64,000 nucleotides of DNA from Streptomyces sp. GSL17-111 (GCF_037911585.1 NZ_JBAJNS010000001.1:4883501-4947500); one strand, 5' to 3'. Shown: positions 49,485 to 59,120, counted from the stretch's first letter. Numbers and translations: made by a program. The notes: generated from the letters alone by a model not told the origin.

Positions 49485-51254
49485 GTGACCACCATCACCG
49501 GCGACTCCGCCAACCGGCCGGCCCCCGCGGGCACCGCCCACCGGGCCGGCCCCTCACGTCGCGGCGCACCGGGCGCGCCCGGTAACCTCACGGCCGTGCC
49601 ACAAGCTGATCAGACCCCTACGTCCCCCCCACGCCCCTCCGGAGTGCGGCCCGTCGAGCTGGCGGAGCTGACCCGGTCGCTGGGGATCGCGGAGCCGCGC
49701 CCGGCCTCCCCCCAAGCGGGCCCCGGCGACGCCGCCGAGCCTCCCCGGACCGCCGTCACCGGCATCACGCACGACTCCCGTGCCGTGCGGTCCGGTGACA
49801 TCTACGCCGCCCTGCCGGGGGCCCGGTTCCACGGTGCGGACTTCGCCGCGCAGGCCGCCTCGCGCGGCGCCGTCGCGGCCCTGACCGACCCGGCGGGCGC
49901 GCAGCGGTGCGCGGACGCCGGGCTCGCCGTGCTCACCGTGCCCGACCCGCGCCGTCACATGGGTCACCTGGCGGTCGCCATCTACGGTGACCCCGGCCGC
50001 GACCTGCTCCAGATCGGCATCACCGGCACCTCCGGCAAGACGACCACCGCCTACCTCGTGGACGGCGGGCTGCGCGCCGCCGCCAAGGAGGGGGAGCTGA
50101 CCGGCCTCATCGGCACCGTCGAGTCCCGCATCGGGGACGAGCGGCTGAAGGCGCAGCGCACCACCCCCGAGGCCACGGAGCTCCAGACCCTCTTCGGCGT
50201 CATGCGGGAGCGCGGGGTCACCTCGGTGGCGATGGAGGTCTCCAGCCACGCGCTCGTCATGGGCCGGGTGGACGGTTGCGTCTTCGACGTCGCCGTCTTC
50301 ACCAACCTCAGCCCGGAGCACCTGGACTTCCACACCGACATGGAGGACTACTTCCAGGCGAAGGCGCAGCTGTTCACCCCCGAGCGGTCCCGCGCCGGCG
50401 TGGTGAACCTCGACGACGAGTACGGCCAGCGGCTCGCCCGCGAGGCCGGGGTGCCCGTCACCACCTTCTCCGCCGAGGGCCACCCCGACGCCCACTGGCG
50501 CGCCGACGACGTCGAGGTCGGGCCGCTCGGCTCGGTGTTCACGGTCCTCGGGCCGGACGGCCAGCGGGTGCGCGCCGCCGCACCGATGCCGGGGCCGTTC
50601 AACGTCTCCAACGCGCTGGGCGCCATCACCGCGCTCGTCGTGGCGGGCATCGACGTGCAGACGGCCGCCGACGGCGTCGCCGCCATCCCCGGTGTCCCCG
50701 GCCGGCTGGAGCGCGTCGACGCGGGCCAGCCCTACCTGGCCGTCGTGGACTACGCGCACAAGCCCGACGCCGTCGAGTCCGTGCTGCGGGCCCTGCGCCG
50801 GGTCACCGACGGCCGCATCCACGCCGTCCTCGGCTGTGGCGGCGACCGCGACCCCCACAAGCGCGGCCCGATGGGCGCGGCCCTCGCCCGGCTGTCCGAC
50901 ACCGCCGTGCTGACCTCCGACAACCCGCGCTCGGAGGACCCGCTCGCCATCCTCGCCGCCATGCTGGCCGGGGCCGCCGAGGTCCCGTCCCACGAGCGCG
51001 GCACGGTGCTGCTGGAGGAGGACCGGGCCGCCGCGATCGCCGTCGCCGTCGCCCGTGCCGAGCCCGGGGACGCGGTGATCGTGGCCGGGAAGGGGCACGA
51101 GGTCGGCCAGGACATCGCCGGGGTCGTCCGCGCCTTCGACGACCGCGAGGTGCTGCGCGCCGCCATCGAGGAGCGCGGCCGCCGCGCGGCCGGCACCGCC
51201 GGGGCACCACGGGAAGAGCACGGCACCACCGACGAGGAGCGGCCCGCCCGATGA
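49485..51254 (+). CDS. murE: UDP-MurNAc-dipeptide ligase MurE (DAP-adding)
   Basis: 589 residues from the GTG at 49485 (weak GGAAG upstream); a second start, GTG 49596, would give 552 residues and is preceded at 7 nt by TAACCT, a possible leaderless promoter. The first about 55 residues are low complexity, so both are possible. Mur-ligase P-loop GITGTSGKTTT (Lys185), VAMEVSSHAL, FTNLSPEHLDFHTDMEDY, and the DAP-specificity motif DNPR at D479 (TSDNPRSEDP), followed by KGHE. Adds diaminopimelate (LL-DAP in Streptomyces) to UDP-MurNAc-L-Ala-D-Glu. The stop overlaps murF. Confidence 0.96.
   Translation: MTTITGDSANRPAPAGTAHRAGPSRRGAPGAPGNLTAVPQADQTPTSPPRPSGVRPVELAELTRSLGIAEPRPASPQAGPGDAAEPPRTAVTGITHDSRAVRSGDIYAALPGARFHGADFAAQAASRGAVAALTDPAGAQRCADAGLAVLTVPDPRRHMGHLAVAIYGDPGRDLLQIGITGTSGKTTTAYLVDGGLRAAAKEGELTGLIGTVESRIGDERLKAQRTTPEATELQTLFGVMRERGVTSVAMEVSSHALVMGRVDGCVFDVAVFTNLSPEHLDFHTDMEDYFQAKAQLFTPERSRAGVVNLDDEYGQRLAREAGVPVTTFSAEGHPDAHWRADDVEVGPLGSVFTVLGPDGQRVRAAAPMPGPFNVSNALGAITALVVAGIDVQTAADGVAAIPGVPGRLERVDAGQPYLAVVDYAHKPDAVESVLRALRRVTDGRIHAVLGCGGDRDPHKRGPMGAALARLSDTAVLTSDNPRSEDPLAILAAMLAGAAEVPSHERGTVLLEEDRAAAIAVAVARAEPGDAVIVAGKGHEVGQDIAGVVRAFDDREVLRAAIEERGRRAAGTAGAPREEHGTTDEERPAR
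49583..49588 (+). promoter_or_regulatory. -10-like TAACCT inside the 5' end of murE
   Basis: TAACCT is followed by 7 nt and GTG (49596), the same arrangement as at the DAHP synthase gene. It would support an internal, leaderless murE transcript. No -35 recognised. Confidence 0.3.
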
Positions 51255-52681
51255 TCCCGCTGACACTCGCCGAGATCGCCACCGTCGTCTCCGGCCGTCC
51301 CCACGACATACCGGACGCCCAGGTGAAGGTGACCGGCCCGGTGGTGTACGACTCCCGTGAGGTCGTCCCCGGTGGGCTGTTCGCGGCCTACGACGGCCAG
51401 CGCGTGGACGGCCACGACTTCGCGCGGCAGGCCGTGGCGGCCGGCGCCGTGGCGGTGCTGGCGACGCGGCCCGTCGGCGTGCCCGCCATCGTCGTCGACG
51501 ACGTCACCGCCGCCCTCGGCGCCCTCGCCCGGCACGTCGTGACGGCCCTCGGCACGGCCGTGGTCGCGCTCACCGGCTCCTCGGGCAAGACGAGCACCAA
51601 GGACCTCCTCGCCCAGCTGTTGGAGGCCGACGCGCCCACGGTGTGGACGCCCGGCTCGCTCAACAACGAGATCGGGCTGCCCGTCACCGCGCTGCGCGCC
51701 GACGCCACGACCCGTCACCTGGTGCTGGAGATGGGCGCGCGCGGCATCGGCCACATCCGCTACCTCACCGGTCTGACGCCGCCGCGCATCGGTCTCGTCC
51801 TCAACGTCGGCACCGCGCACCTCGGCGAGTTCGGGGGAGTGGAGCAGATCGCGCAGGCCAAGGGGGAGCTGGTGGAGTGCCTGCCGTCGGCCGAGGACGG
51901 CGGCGTCGCGGTGCTCAACGCCGACGACCCGCGGGTGCGGGCCATGGCGGCCCGCACCCGGGCCCGCGTCGTCCTCTTCGGCGAGTCCGCCGACGCCGAC
52001 GTGCGGGCCGAGGACGTGTCCCTGGGCGCCGGCGGGAGACCCTCTTTCACGCTTCACACACCCTCCGGGTGCAGTGATGTGACCTTGCGCCTGTACGGTG
52101 AGCACCACGTGTCGAACGCGCTCGCCGCGGCAGCCGTCGCCCATGAACTGGGCATGCCCGCCGACGCCATCGCACAGGCGCTGAACCATGCCCGCGGTCT
52201 CTCCAAGTGGCGGATGGACGTCACGGAGCGCGCGGACGGCGTCACCGTCGTCAATGACGCGTACAACGCGAATCCCGACTCCATGCGGGCCGCTCTGCGC
52301 GCACTGGCCGCGATGGCGGGGGGCGGGGCGGACGGTGTGCCGCGTCGCACGTGGGCGGTGCTCGGTGAGATGGCCGAACTCGGTGAGGCGGCGCTCGCCG
52401 AGCACGACGCGGTCGGACGGCTCGCCGTCCGGCTCAACGTCAGCAGGCTCGTGGCGGTCGGCGGCCGGGAGGCCGCGTGGCTGGACATGGGCGCCAAGAA
52501 CGAGGGTTCGTGGGGTGAGGAGTCGGTGCACGTGTCCGACGCACGGGCGGCGATCGACCTGTTGCGCAGCGAGCTGCGCCCGGGGGACGTCGTACTGGTG
52601 AAGGCGTCCCGTTCGGTGGGGCTGGAGCAGGTCGCGCAGGAACTGCTGGCCGACCCTGAGGGCGGGGTCGCCGGGCGATGA
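51251..52681 (+). CDS. murF: UDP-MurNAc-tripeptide D-Ala-D-Ala ligase MurF
   Basis: 476 residues, ATGA overlap with murE. Start MIPLTLAEIATVVSGRPHD, P-loop VALTGSSGKTSTKD, WTPGSLNNEIGLPVTALRA, LVLEMGARGIGHIRYLTGLTPPRIGLVLNVGTAHLGEFGG, and VVNDAYNANPDSMRAALRAL. Ligates D-Ala-D-Ala to the UDP-MurNAc tripeptide. The stop overlaps mraY by 4 bp. Confidence 0.97.
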   Translation: MIPLTLAEIATVVSGRPHDIPDAQVKVTGPVVYDSREVVPGGLFAAYDGQRVDGHDFARQAVAAGAVAVLATRPVGVPAIVVDDVTAALGALARHVVTALGTAVVALTGSSGKTSTKDLLAQLLEADAPTVWTPGSLNNEIGLPVTALRADATTRHLVLEMGARGIGHIRYLTGLTPPRIGLVLNVGTAHLGEFGGVEQIAQAKGELVECLPSAEDGGVAVLNADDPRVRAMAARTRARVVLFGESADADVRAEDVSLGAGGRPSFTLHTPSGCSDVTLRLYGEHHVSNALAAAAVAHELGMPADAIAQALNHARGLSKWRMDVTERADGVTVVNDAYNANPDSMRAALRALAAMAGGGADGVPRRTWAVLGEMAELGEAALAEHDAVGRLAVRLNVSRLVAVGGREAAWLDMGAKNEGSWGEESVHVSDARAAIDLLRSELRPGDVVLVKASRSVGLEQVAQELLADPEGGVAGR

Positions 52682-53736
52682 GGCAGATCCTCTTCTCCGG
52701 GGTCATCGGTCTGTTCCTGACCCTGATCGGCACCCCGCTGCTGATCAAACTGCTCGCCCGCAAGGGGTACGGCCAGTACATCCGGGACGACGGCCCCCGG
52801 GACCACCACAGCAAGCGCGGCACGCCGACCATGGGCGGCATCGCCTTCATCCTGGCGACGCTCGTGGCCTACGTCCTCACCAAGCTGATCACCGGCAGCG
52901 AACCGACCATCTCCGGTCTGCTGGTGCTCTTCCTGATGGCGGGCATGGGCCTGGTCGGCTTCCTGGACGACTACATCAAGATCGTCAAGCAGCGCTCGCT
53001 GGGTCTGCGGGCGAAGGCCAAGATGCTGGGCCAGCTCATCGTCGGCGTCACCTTCGCGATCCTCGCACTCAACTTCGAGGATCTGCGAGGCAACACCCCG
53101 GCGTCCGACCGACTTTCCTTCACCCAGGACTTCGGCTGGCAGATCGGTCCGGTGCTGTTCGTCATCTGGGCCCTGTTCATGACGCTCGCGATGTCCAACG
53201 GCGTCAACCTGACGGACGGTCTGGACGGTCTGGCCACCGGCGCGTCGGTCATGGTCTTCGGCGCCTACACCTTCATCGGCGTCTGGCAGTACCAGGACTC
53301 CTGCGCGATCACCGGCAGCCCCTCCTGCTTCGAGGTGCGCGACCCGCTCGATCTCGCCGTCGTCGCCGCCGGTCTCATGGGGGCCTGTTTCGGCTTCCTG
53401 TGGTGGAACACCTCGCCGGCCAAGATCTTCATGGGGGACACCGGTTCGCTCGCCCTCGGCGGTGCCCTCGCCGGTCTGGCGATCATCTCCCGCACCGAGC
53501 TGCTGCTGGCCATCCTCGGCGGCCTCTTCGTCCTCATCACCCTGTCCGTGGTGATCCAGGTGGGCTCGTTCCGCCTGACCGGGAAGCGGGTGTTCAAGAT
53601 GGCGCCGCTCCAGCACCACTTCGAGCTCAAGGGCTGGAGCGAGGTCCTCGTCGTCGTCCGCTTCTGGATCATCCAGGGCATGTGCGCGATCGTCGGCGTC
53701 GGCATCTTCTACGCGGCCTGGGCGGCCCAGAAGTGA
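52678..53736 (+). CDS. mraY: Phospho-MurNAc-pentapeptide transferase MraY
   Basis: 352 residues, about ten membrane segments. Transfers phospho-MurNAc-pentapeptide to undecaprenyl phosphate, forming lipid I. Conserved cytoplasmic motifs: RDDGPRDHHSKRGTPTMGGIAF, FLDDYIKIVKQRSLGL, SNGVNLTDGLDGLATG, FGFLWWNTSPAKIFMGDTGSLALGG and MAPLQHHFELKGWSE. Coupled to murF (ATGA) and murD (GTGA). Confidence 0.98.
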   Translation: MRQILFSGVIGLFLTLIGTPLLIKLLARKGYGQYIRDDGPRDHHSKRGTPTMGGIAFILATLVAYVLTKLITGSEPTISGLLVLFLMAGMGLVGFLDDYIKIVKQRSLGLRAKAKMLGQLIVGVTFAILALNFEDLRGNTPASDRLSFTQDFGWQIGPVLFVIWALFMTLAMSNGVNLTDGLDGLATGASVMVFGAYTFIGVWQYQDSCAITGSPSCFEVRDPLDLAVVAAGLMGACFGFLWWNTSPAKIFMGDTGSLALGGALAGLAIISRTELLLAILGGLFVLITLSVVIQVGSFRLTGKRVFKMAPLQHHFELKGWSEVLVVVRFWIIQGMCAIVGVGIFYAAWAAQK

Positions 53737-55241
53737 CGGCCGCGCCGCCCTTCGGGGACGCCGCCGGACACCCGCCCGAGGTCGACGGGCGCACGGTCAC
53801 CGTGGCCGGGATCGGGGTGAGCGGCGTGAGCGCCGCCCGTGCCCTGGCCCGGCTCGGGGCCGCCGTCACCGTGGTGGACGGCGGCGACGGCACGGTGCAG
53901 CGCGAGCGCGCCGAGGCGCTCGCCGCCGACGGCATCAGCACGCGGCTCGGTGACGGGGAGACGCTGCCGCCCGGCACGGAACTCGTCGTCACCTCGCCCG
54001 GTTGGCGGCCCGACGGCCCGCTGTTCGCCGCCGCTGCCGCCGCGCGGCCGGGCGGCGTCCCCGTCTGGGGCGACGTCGAGCTGGCCTGGCGGCTGCGGGC
54101 CGTCAAGGGGGCCTGCGACGCGCCCTGGCTCGCCGTCACCGGCACCAACGGCAAGACGACGACCGTGCAGATGCTGGCCGCCGTCCTCGACGCGGCGGGG
54201 CTGCGTACGGCGGCGGTGGGGAACATCGGCACACCGATCGTGGACGTCGTCCTCAGCGGCGAGCCGTACGACGTCCTGGCCGTCGAGCTGTCCAGCTACC
54301 AGCTGCACTGGGCGCCCTCCGTGCGCGCCCACTCGGCCGCCGTGCTCAACCTGGCCCCCGACCACCTCGACTGGCACGGCTCCATGGCCGCCTACGCCGC
54401 CGACAAGGGCCGCGTCTACACCGGCAACACGGTCGCCTGCGTCTACAACGCGGCCGACCCGGCCACCGAGGCGCTCGTCCGTGAGGCCGACGTCGTCGAG
54501 GGCTGCCGGGCCGTCGGCTTCACCCTCGGCACCCCCGGCCCGTCCGAGCTGGGGGTCGTGGACGGCCTGCTCGTGGACCGCGCGTTCGTGCCGAACCGGC
54601 ACCAGCAGGCCCAGGAACTGGCCGAGCTCTCCGACATCGCCCCCTCGGCCGGCCCGCCCGCGCCGCACAACGTCGCCAACGCGCTCGCCGCCGCCGCGCT
54701 CGCCCGCGCGTTCGGCGTGCCGCCCACGGCGGTGCGGGACGGGCTGCGCGCCTTCTCCCCGGACGCCCACCGCATCGCGCGGGTGGCCGAGGTGGACGGC
54801 GTGGCCTACGTCAACGACTCCAAGGCCACCAACACCCACGCCGCCCAGGCCTCGCTGGCCGCCTACGAGCCGGTGGTGTGGATCGCGGGCGGGCTGGCGA
54901 AGGGCGCCACCTTCGACGAGCTGGTCGGTTCGGCGGCCGGCCGGCTGCGCGGCGTCGTCCTCATCGGGGCCGACCGGCACCTGATCGCCGAGGCCCTGGC
55001 GCGACACGCCCCGGATGTGCCCGTCGTCGACCTCGACCGGACCGACACTGGGGCGATGACGGAGGCCGTGCGGGCGGCGGCCGGGCTGGCCCGGTCAGGC
55101 GACACCGTCCTGCTGGCCCCGGCCTGCGCGTCGATGGACATGTTCACCCACTACGGGCGGCGCGGCGAGGCGTTCGCCGAGGCCGTCGGCCTGCTCGGCG
55201 GCGCGGCCGGTAGCGTGCGGCCCAAGGACCGGGAGGCGTAG
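53733..55241 (+). CDS. murD: UDP-MurNAc-L-Ala D-Glu ligase MurD
   Basis: 502 residues, GTG start in a GTGA overlap with mraY. N-terminal Rossmann-like VTVAGIGVSGVSAARALARLGAAVTVVDGG, P-loop LAVTGTNGKTTTVQ, VELSSYQLHW, NLAPDHLDWHGSMAAY, YVNDSKATNTHAAQASLAAY, and C-terminal LLAPACASMDMFTHYGRRGEAF. Adds D-Glu to UDP-MurNAc-L-Ala. Standard length. Confidence 0.97.
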   Translation: MTAAPPFGDAAGHPPEVDGRTVTVAGIGVSGVSAARALARLGAAVTVVDGGDGTVQRERAEALAADGISTRLGDGETLPPGTELVVTSPGWRPDGPLFAAAAAARPGGVPVWGDVELAWRLRAVKGACDAPWLAVTGTNGKTTTVQMLAAVLDAAGLRTAAVGNIGTPIVDVVLSGEPYDVLAVELSSYQLHWAPSVRAHSAAVLNLAPDHLDWHGSMAAYAADKGRVYTGNTVACVYNAADPATEALVREADVVEGCRAVGFTLGTPGPSELGVVDGLLVDRAFVPNRHQQAQELAELSDIAPSAGPPAPHNVANALAAAALARAFGVPPTAVRDGLRAFSPDAHRIARVAEVDGVAYVNDSKATNTHAAQASLAAYEPVVWIAGGLAKGATFDELVGSAAGRLRGVVLIGADRHLIAEALARHAPDVPVVDLDRTDTGAMTEAVRAAAGLARSGDTVLLAPACASMDMFTHYGRRGEAFAEAVGLLGGAAGSVRPKDREA

Positions 55242-55303
55242 GCCCCCGCCGGTCGTCCCGGCCCACCGGACCGTCCGGCGGCCCGGCGGAAGGGGAGAAC
55301 GAG

Positions 55304-56746
55304 ATGACGGCGGACAAGCGGCCCACCCGCGAGGCGGCCCCCGTCCGGCGGCCCCGCCCCGCCGGCCGGGCGCCCCGGCGTCCGTCCCCCGACGCCCCGC
55401 GTGCCGCCGTAGCCCGGACGCCGCCCGCCCCGGCCCGGCGCCCCGTCCCGGCCCCGGCATCCGTCCTGCGCGCGGGGCGCGGAGCGCTGGGGCAGCGGGT
55501 GGCGGGGCTGCACGACCGCGCCCGGCGGGCCTGGGACCGTCCGCTCACCGCCTACTACCTCATCCTCGGCGGCAGCCTCCTCATCACCTCCCTGGGCCTG
55601 GTGATGGTCTTCTCGGCCTCCCAGATCCAGGCGCTGCGCTTCGACCTGCCGGCGACGTACTACTTCAAGAAGCAGCTCGTCGCCGCGACCCTCGGCACCG
55701 TCGCGCTGCTGGTGGCGTCCCGGCTGCCCGTGAAGCTGCTGCGCGCGCTGTCCTACCCGCTGCTGCTGATCACCGTGGTGCTGCTCGTCCTGGTACAGGT
55801 GCCGGGCATCGGCGTGGAGGTGAACGGCAGCACGAACTGGCTGAGCGTGGGCGGGCCGTTCATGCTGCAGCCCAGCGAGTTCGCCAAGCTCGCCCTGGTG
55901 CTGTGGGGGGCCGATCTGCTCGCCCGCAAGGGGGAGCGGGGCCTGCTCACCCAGTGGAAGCACCTGCTGGTCCCCCTGATCCCCGGGGCGCTGCTCATCT
56001 GCGCCCTGGTGATGCTCGGCCGCGACATGGGCACGGTCATGATCATCGCGGCCGTCCTCTTCGGGCTGCTGTGGCTGGCCGGAGCTCCCGCGCGCATGTT
56101 CGGCACCGCGCTGGTGTGCGCGGCGGCCGCCACCGTCGTCCTCATCGCGGTGGCGCCCCACCGCATGAACCGGCTCGCCTGCCTCGGGGCGTCCGATCCC
56201 GGGCCCGACGACCGCTGCTGGCAGGCCCTGCACGGCCTCTACGCCCTGGCCTCGGGTGGGTGGTTCGGTTCCGGTCTGGGTGCGAGCGTGGAGAAATGGG
56301 GCGAACTGCCCGAGCCCCACACGGACTTCATCTTCGCGATCACCGGTGAGGAACTGGGCCTGGCGGGGACGCTGTCCGTTCTCATGCTCTTCGCGGCTCT
56401 AGGCTATGCGGGTATCCGCGTGGCCGGACGCACGGAGGACCCCTTCGTGAGATACGCCGCGGGGGGTGTGACGATCTGGATCACGAGCCAGGTGGTCATC
56501 AACGTCGGTGCCGTTCTCGGGCTGCTGCCCATCGCCGGTGTGCCCCTGCCGCTGTTCTCCTACGGGGGCTCCTCCCTGCTGCCGACGATGTGTGCCGTCG
56601 GGTTGCTGATCGCGTTCTCCCGCAGCGACCCCGCCGCACGCGCGGCGCTGGCCATGCGGCAGCCTGGTGTCCTGAGGACGCCGGGTGGCGCGAGACGGAA
56701 GACGATGCGACGACCCGTCAGGAAGCGGTCGTCCGGAGAGCGGTGA
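55304..56746 (+). CDS. ftsW: Septal peptidoglycan polymerase FtsW
   Basis: 480 residues, SEDS family. An Arg/Pro-rich cytoplasmic N-terminus of about 75 residues, then about ten membrane segments beginning YLILGGSLLITSLGLVMVFSAS. SEDS signatures: GIGVEVNGSTNWLSVGGPFMLQPSEFAKLALVLW, GRDMGTVMIIAAVLFGLLWLAG, GSGLGASVEKWGELPEPHTDFIFAITGEELG, and PLPLFSYGGSSLLPTMCAVGLLI. Polymerises lipid II at the septum with FtsI. Ribosome binding site AAGGGGAG upstream. Confidence 0.97.
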   Translation: MTADKRPTREAAPVRRPRPAGRAPRRPSPDAPRAAVARTPPAPARRPVPAPASVLRAGRGALGQRVAGLHDRARRAWDRPLTAYYLILGGSLLITSLGLVMVFSASQIQALRFDLPATYYFKKQLVAATLGTVALLVASRLPVKLLRALSYPLLLITVVLLVLVQVPGIGVEVNGSTNWLSVGGPFMLQPSEFAKLALVLWGADLLARKGERGLLTQWKHLLVPLIPGALLICALVMLGRDMGTVMIIAAVLFGLLWLAGAPARMFGTALVCAAAATVVLIAVAPHRMNRLACLGASDPGPDDRCWQALHGLYALASGGWFGSGLGASVEKWGELPEPHTDFIFAITGEELGLAGTLSVLMLFAALGYAGIRVAGRTEDPFVRYAAGGVTIWITSQVVINVGAVLGLLPIAGVPLPLFSYGGSSLLPTMCAVGLLIAFSRSDPAARAALAMRQPGVLRTPGGARRKTMRRPVRKRSSGER

Positions 56747-56752
56747 AATTCG

Positions 56753-57847
56753 GTGCATGTCGTACTCGCCGGCGGGGGGACCGCCGGCCACATCGAGCCC
56801 GCGCTCGCCCTCGCGGACGCCCTGCGGAGGCAGGACCCGACCGTGGGGATCACGGCCCTGGGCACGGAACGCGGACTCGAGACGCGGCTCGTACCCGAGC
56901 GCGGTTACGAACTGGGTCTCATCCCGGCCGTGCCGCTGCCCCGCAAGCCCACGCCCGAGCTGATCACGGTCCCCGGGCGGCTGCGCGGCACCGTCAAGGC
57001 GGCGGAGCAGATCCTCGAACGGACGAAGGCGGACTGCGTCGTCGGCTTCGGCGGCTACGTGGCCCTGCCCGGCTACCTCGCGGCCAAACGGCTCGGGGTG
57101 CCCATCGTCGTCCACGAGGCGAACGCCCGGCCGGGCCTGGCCAACAAGATCGGCTCCCGGTACACGCGGTACGTCGCCGTCTCGACGCCGGACAGCAAGC
57201 TGCGGCACGCCCGGTACGTCGGCATCCCGCTGCGCCGTTCGATCGCGACCCTCGACCGCCAGGCCGTGCGCGCCGAGGGCCGGGCCGCCTTCGGGCTGGA
57301 CCCCAACCTGCCGACGCTGCTGGTCACCGGCGGATCGCAGGGCGCACGGCGGCTCAACGAGGTCGTGCAGGCGATCGCGCCCGTCCTGCAGCGTTCGGGG
57401 ATCCAGATCCTGCACGCGGTCGGGCCGAAGAACGAACTGCCGCAGACGGACAACATGCCCGGAATGCCCCCCTATATCCCGGTACCGTATCTGGACCGGA
57501 TGGACCTCGCCTACGCCGCGGCCGACATGATGCTCTGCCGCGCGGGCGCGATGACCGTCGCGGAGCTGTCCGCCGTCGGGCTGCCCGCCGCCTACGTCCC
57601 GCTGCCCATCGGCAACGGGGAACAGCGGCTGAACGCCCAGCCGGTGGTCAAGGCGGGCGGTGGACTCCTGGTGGACGACGCCGAGCTGACGCCGGAGTGG
57701 ATCCAGGGCAACGTGCTTCCGGTCCTCACCGACCCGCACCGGCTCTACGACATGGCGCGCTCGGCGGCGGAGTTCGGCCGGCGGGACGCCGACGAGCTGC
57801 TGGTCGGCATGGTGCACGAGGCGATCGCGTCGCGCCGGGCGGCCTAG
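56753..57847 (+). CDS. murG: Lipid II synthase MurG
   Basis: 364 residues, GTG start 6 bp after ftsW. GT-B glycosyltransferase adding GlcNAc to lipid I. Motifs: HVVLAGGGTAGHIEPALALADAL (G-loop 1), DCVVGFGGYVALPGYLAAKRLGVPIVVHEANARPGLANKI, LLVTGGSQGARRLNEVV, ADMMLCRAGAMTVAELSAVGLPAAYVPLPIGNGEQRLNAQPVV with the UDP-GlcNAc-binding AGAMTVAE block. Membrane-associated on the cytoplasmic side. Confidence 0.97.
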   Translation: MHVVLAGGGTAGHIEPALALADALRRQDPTVGITALGTERGLETRLVPERGYELGLIPAVPLPRKPTPELITVPGRLRGTVKAAEQILERTKADCVVGFGGYVALPGYLAAKRLGVPIVVHEANARPGLANKIGSRYTRYVAVSTPDSKLRHARYVGIPLRRSIATLDRQAVRAEGRAAFGLDPNLPTLLVTGGSQGARRLNEVVQAIAPVLQRSGIQILHAVGPKNELPQTDNMPGMPPYIPVPYLDRMDLAYAAADMMLCRAGAMTVAELSAVGLPAAYVPLPIGNGEQRLNAQPVVKAGGGLLVDDAELTPEWIQGNVLPVLTDPHRLYDMARSAAEFGRRDADELLVGMVHEAIASRRAA

Positions 57848-57879
57848 CCGCACGGCGAGCGGCCGGGAAGGCAGGAGCA

Positions 57880-58758
57880 GTGGGCGGCGCAGCCGGACCG
57901 GTCGCCGCCGCGGAACCCCGCGGCGGCGAGCCCGAGCAGTCGGAGTCCGCCGGGGACGGACCGGAGGGCCGGCGGCGGTGGCTGCCCGGCCCGCTGCGGC
58001 GCCTGCGCCCGCCCCGGCCGCGCCCGCCCCGCCTGCGGCTCCCGAGCCGTCGCCGCATCCGGCTCGTCCTGGCGGCGGCCCTGGTGACGGTCGTCGCGGC
58101 GTCGGGGACCTGGGTGCTGTACGGCTCGTCGTGGCTGCGCGTGGAGCGTGTCACGGTCGAGGGTGTCCGTGAGCTGACCGGGGACCAGGTCCGCAACGCG
58201 GCCGACGTCCCGCCCGGCGAACCGCTCGCCGCGCTGGACACCGGCGCCGTCGAGGACCGGACCCGGCAGGCGCTCACCCGCATCGCGCGGATCCGTGTCG
58301 AACGGGACTGGCCCGACGGCGTCGTCCTGCGCGTCACCGAACGCACGCCCGAGGTGGTGATGGAGAAACCGGGCGAGCGGGGGACGTACTACGAGGTCGA
58401 CGCCGAGGGGGTGCGCTACGCGGAGGCGCGGGAACGTCCGGCGGGCGTGCCGCTGGTCGTCCTCGACCTCGACGCCTCGCGCAGCAACGACTTCTTCGGT
58501 ACCGGACGGCTGCGGGCGGCGGCGGTGCGCGTCGCGACGGACCTGCCCCCCGGCGCGCGCAAGGCCACCCGAACGCTGCGCGTGCGTTCCTACGACTCCG
58601 TCACCCTGGAGCTGACCGGGGACCGCACCGTGCTGTGGGGCAGCGCCGAGGAGGGCGAGGCGAAGGCGAAGGCGCTCACCGCTCTGCTGAAGGCGGAGCC
58701 GGACGCGGCCCACTACAACGTCAGCGTCCCCACCGCCCCGGCCGTCTCGGGCGGTTGA
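57880..58758 (+). CDS. ftsQ: Cell division protein FtsQ
   Basis: 292 residues, GTG start with GCAGGAG 4-5 nt upstream. Long basic, Pro/Arg-rich cytoplasmic N-terminus (about 60), one membrane segment (IRLVLAAALVTVVAASGTWVLYGSSW), then a POTRA domain (LRVERVTVEGVRELTGDQVRNAADVPPGEPLAALDTGAVEDRTRQAL) and the FtsQ domain (RIRVERDWPDGVVLRVTERTPEVVMEK...). Position directly before ftsZ is diagnostic. Scaffold of the FtsQLB complex. murC, which lies between murG and ftsQ in many bacteria, is missing. Confidence 0.95.
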   Translation: MGGAAGPVAAAEPRGGEPEQSESAGDGPEGRRRWLPGPLRRLRPPRPRPPRLRLPSRRRIRLVLAAALVTVVAASGTWVLYGSSWLRVERVTVEGVRELTGDQVRNAADVPPGEPLAALDTGAVEDRTRQALTRIARIRVERDWPDGVVLRVTERTPEVVMEKPGERGTYYEVDAEGVRYAEARERPAGVPLVVLDLDASRSNDFFGTGRLRAAAVRVATDLPPGARKATRTLRVRSYDSVTLELTGDRTVLWGSAEEGEAKAKALTALLKAEPDAAHYNVSVPTAPAVSGG

Positions 58759-59120
58759 CGTCGGGCGGCCCGCCGGGGCGTCGGCACGGATCCCGTTTCC
58801 CGCCGGCCGCCGCGCGGTCCCCGTCCGCCGTGACAACTCGGTTGACGGTCTTTCGGCCTGGTGGGCACCCTGGTTGGTTACCACCGAGGGTGATCACATA
58901 GGGTGAAAAGAAAAACGGGAGGTTCGGCGTGTTCGTTGAACGCGCAGTGCGTGTCGACCTAGTGTCCGTTCCTAAGACTCCAAGGAATGACAGGCACTGG
59001 TAACCCTAAACTTGACCGTTAGGGTTAGGGGTCGGCGTTCGAACCGCCCCATCGGCATAGGTCGGCGGCCACACCACGTGTGGCGCGACGACACGTAACT
59101 CGAGGCGAGAGGCCTTCGAC
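58759..59120. promoter_or_regulatory. ftsZ promoter region
   Basis: 362 bp. TTGAAC (58936-58941), 18-bp spacer, TAGTGT (58960-58965) form a good promoter. Two GTGTC sequences (58951-58955, 58962-58966), GACAC on the other strand and the core recognised by WhiA, flank or overlap the -10. A perfect 9-bp inverted repeat, TAACCCTAA (59001-59009)/TTAGGGTTA (59019-59027), lies in the leader. Streptomyces ftsZ is known to have several promoters, one of them sporulation-specific; I cannot assign which this is. Confidence 0.6.
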
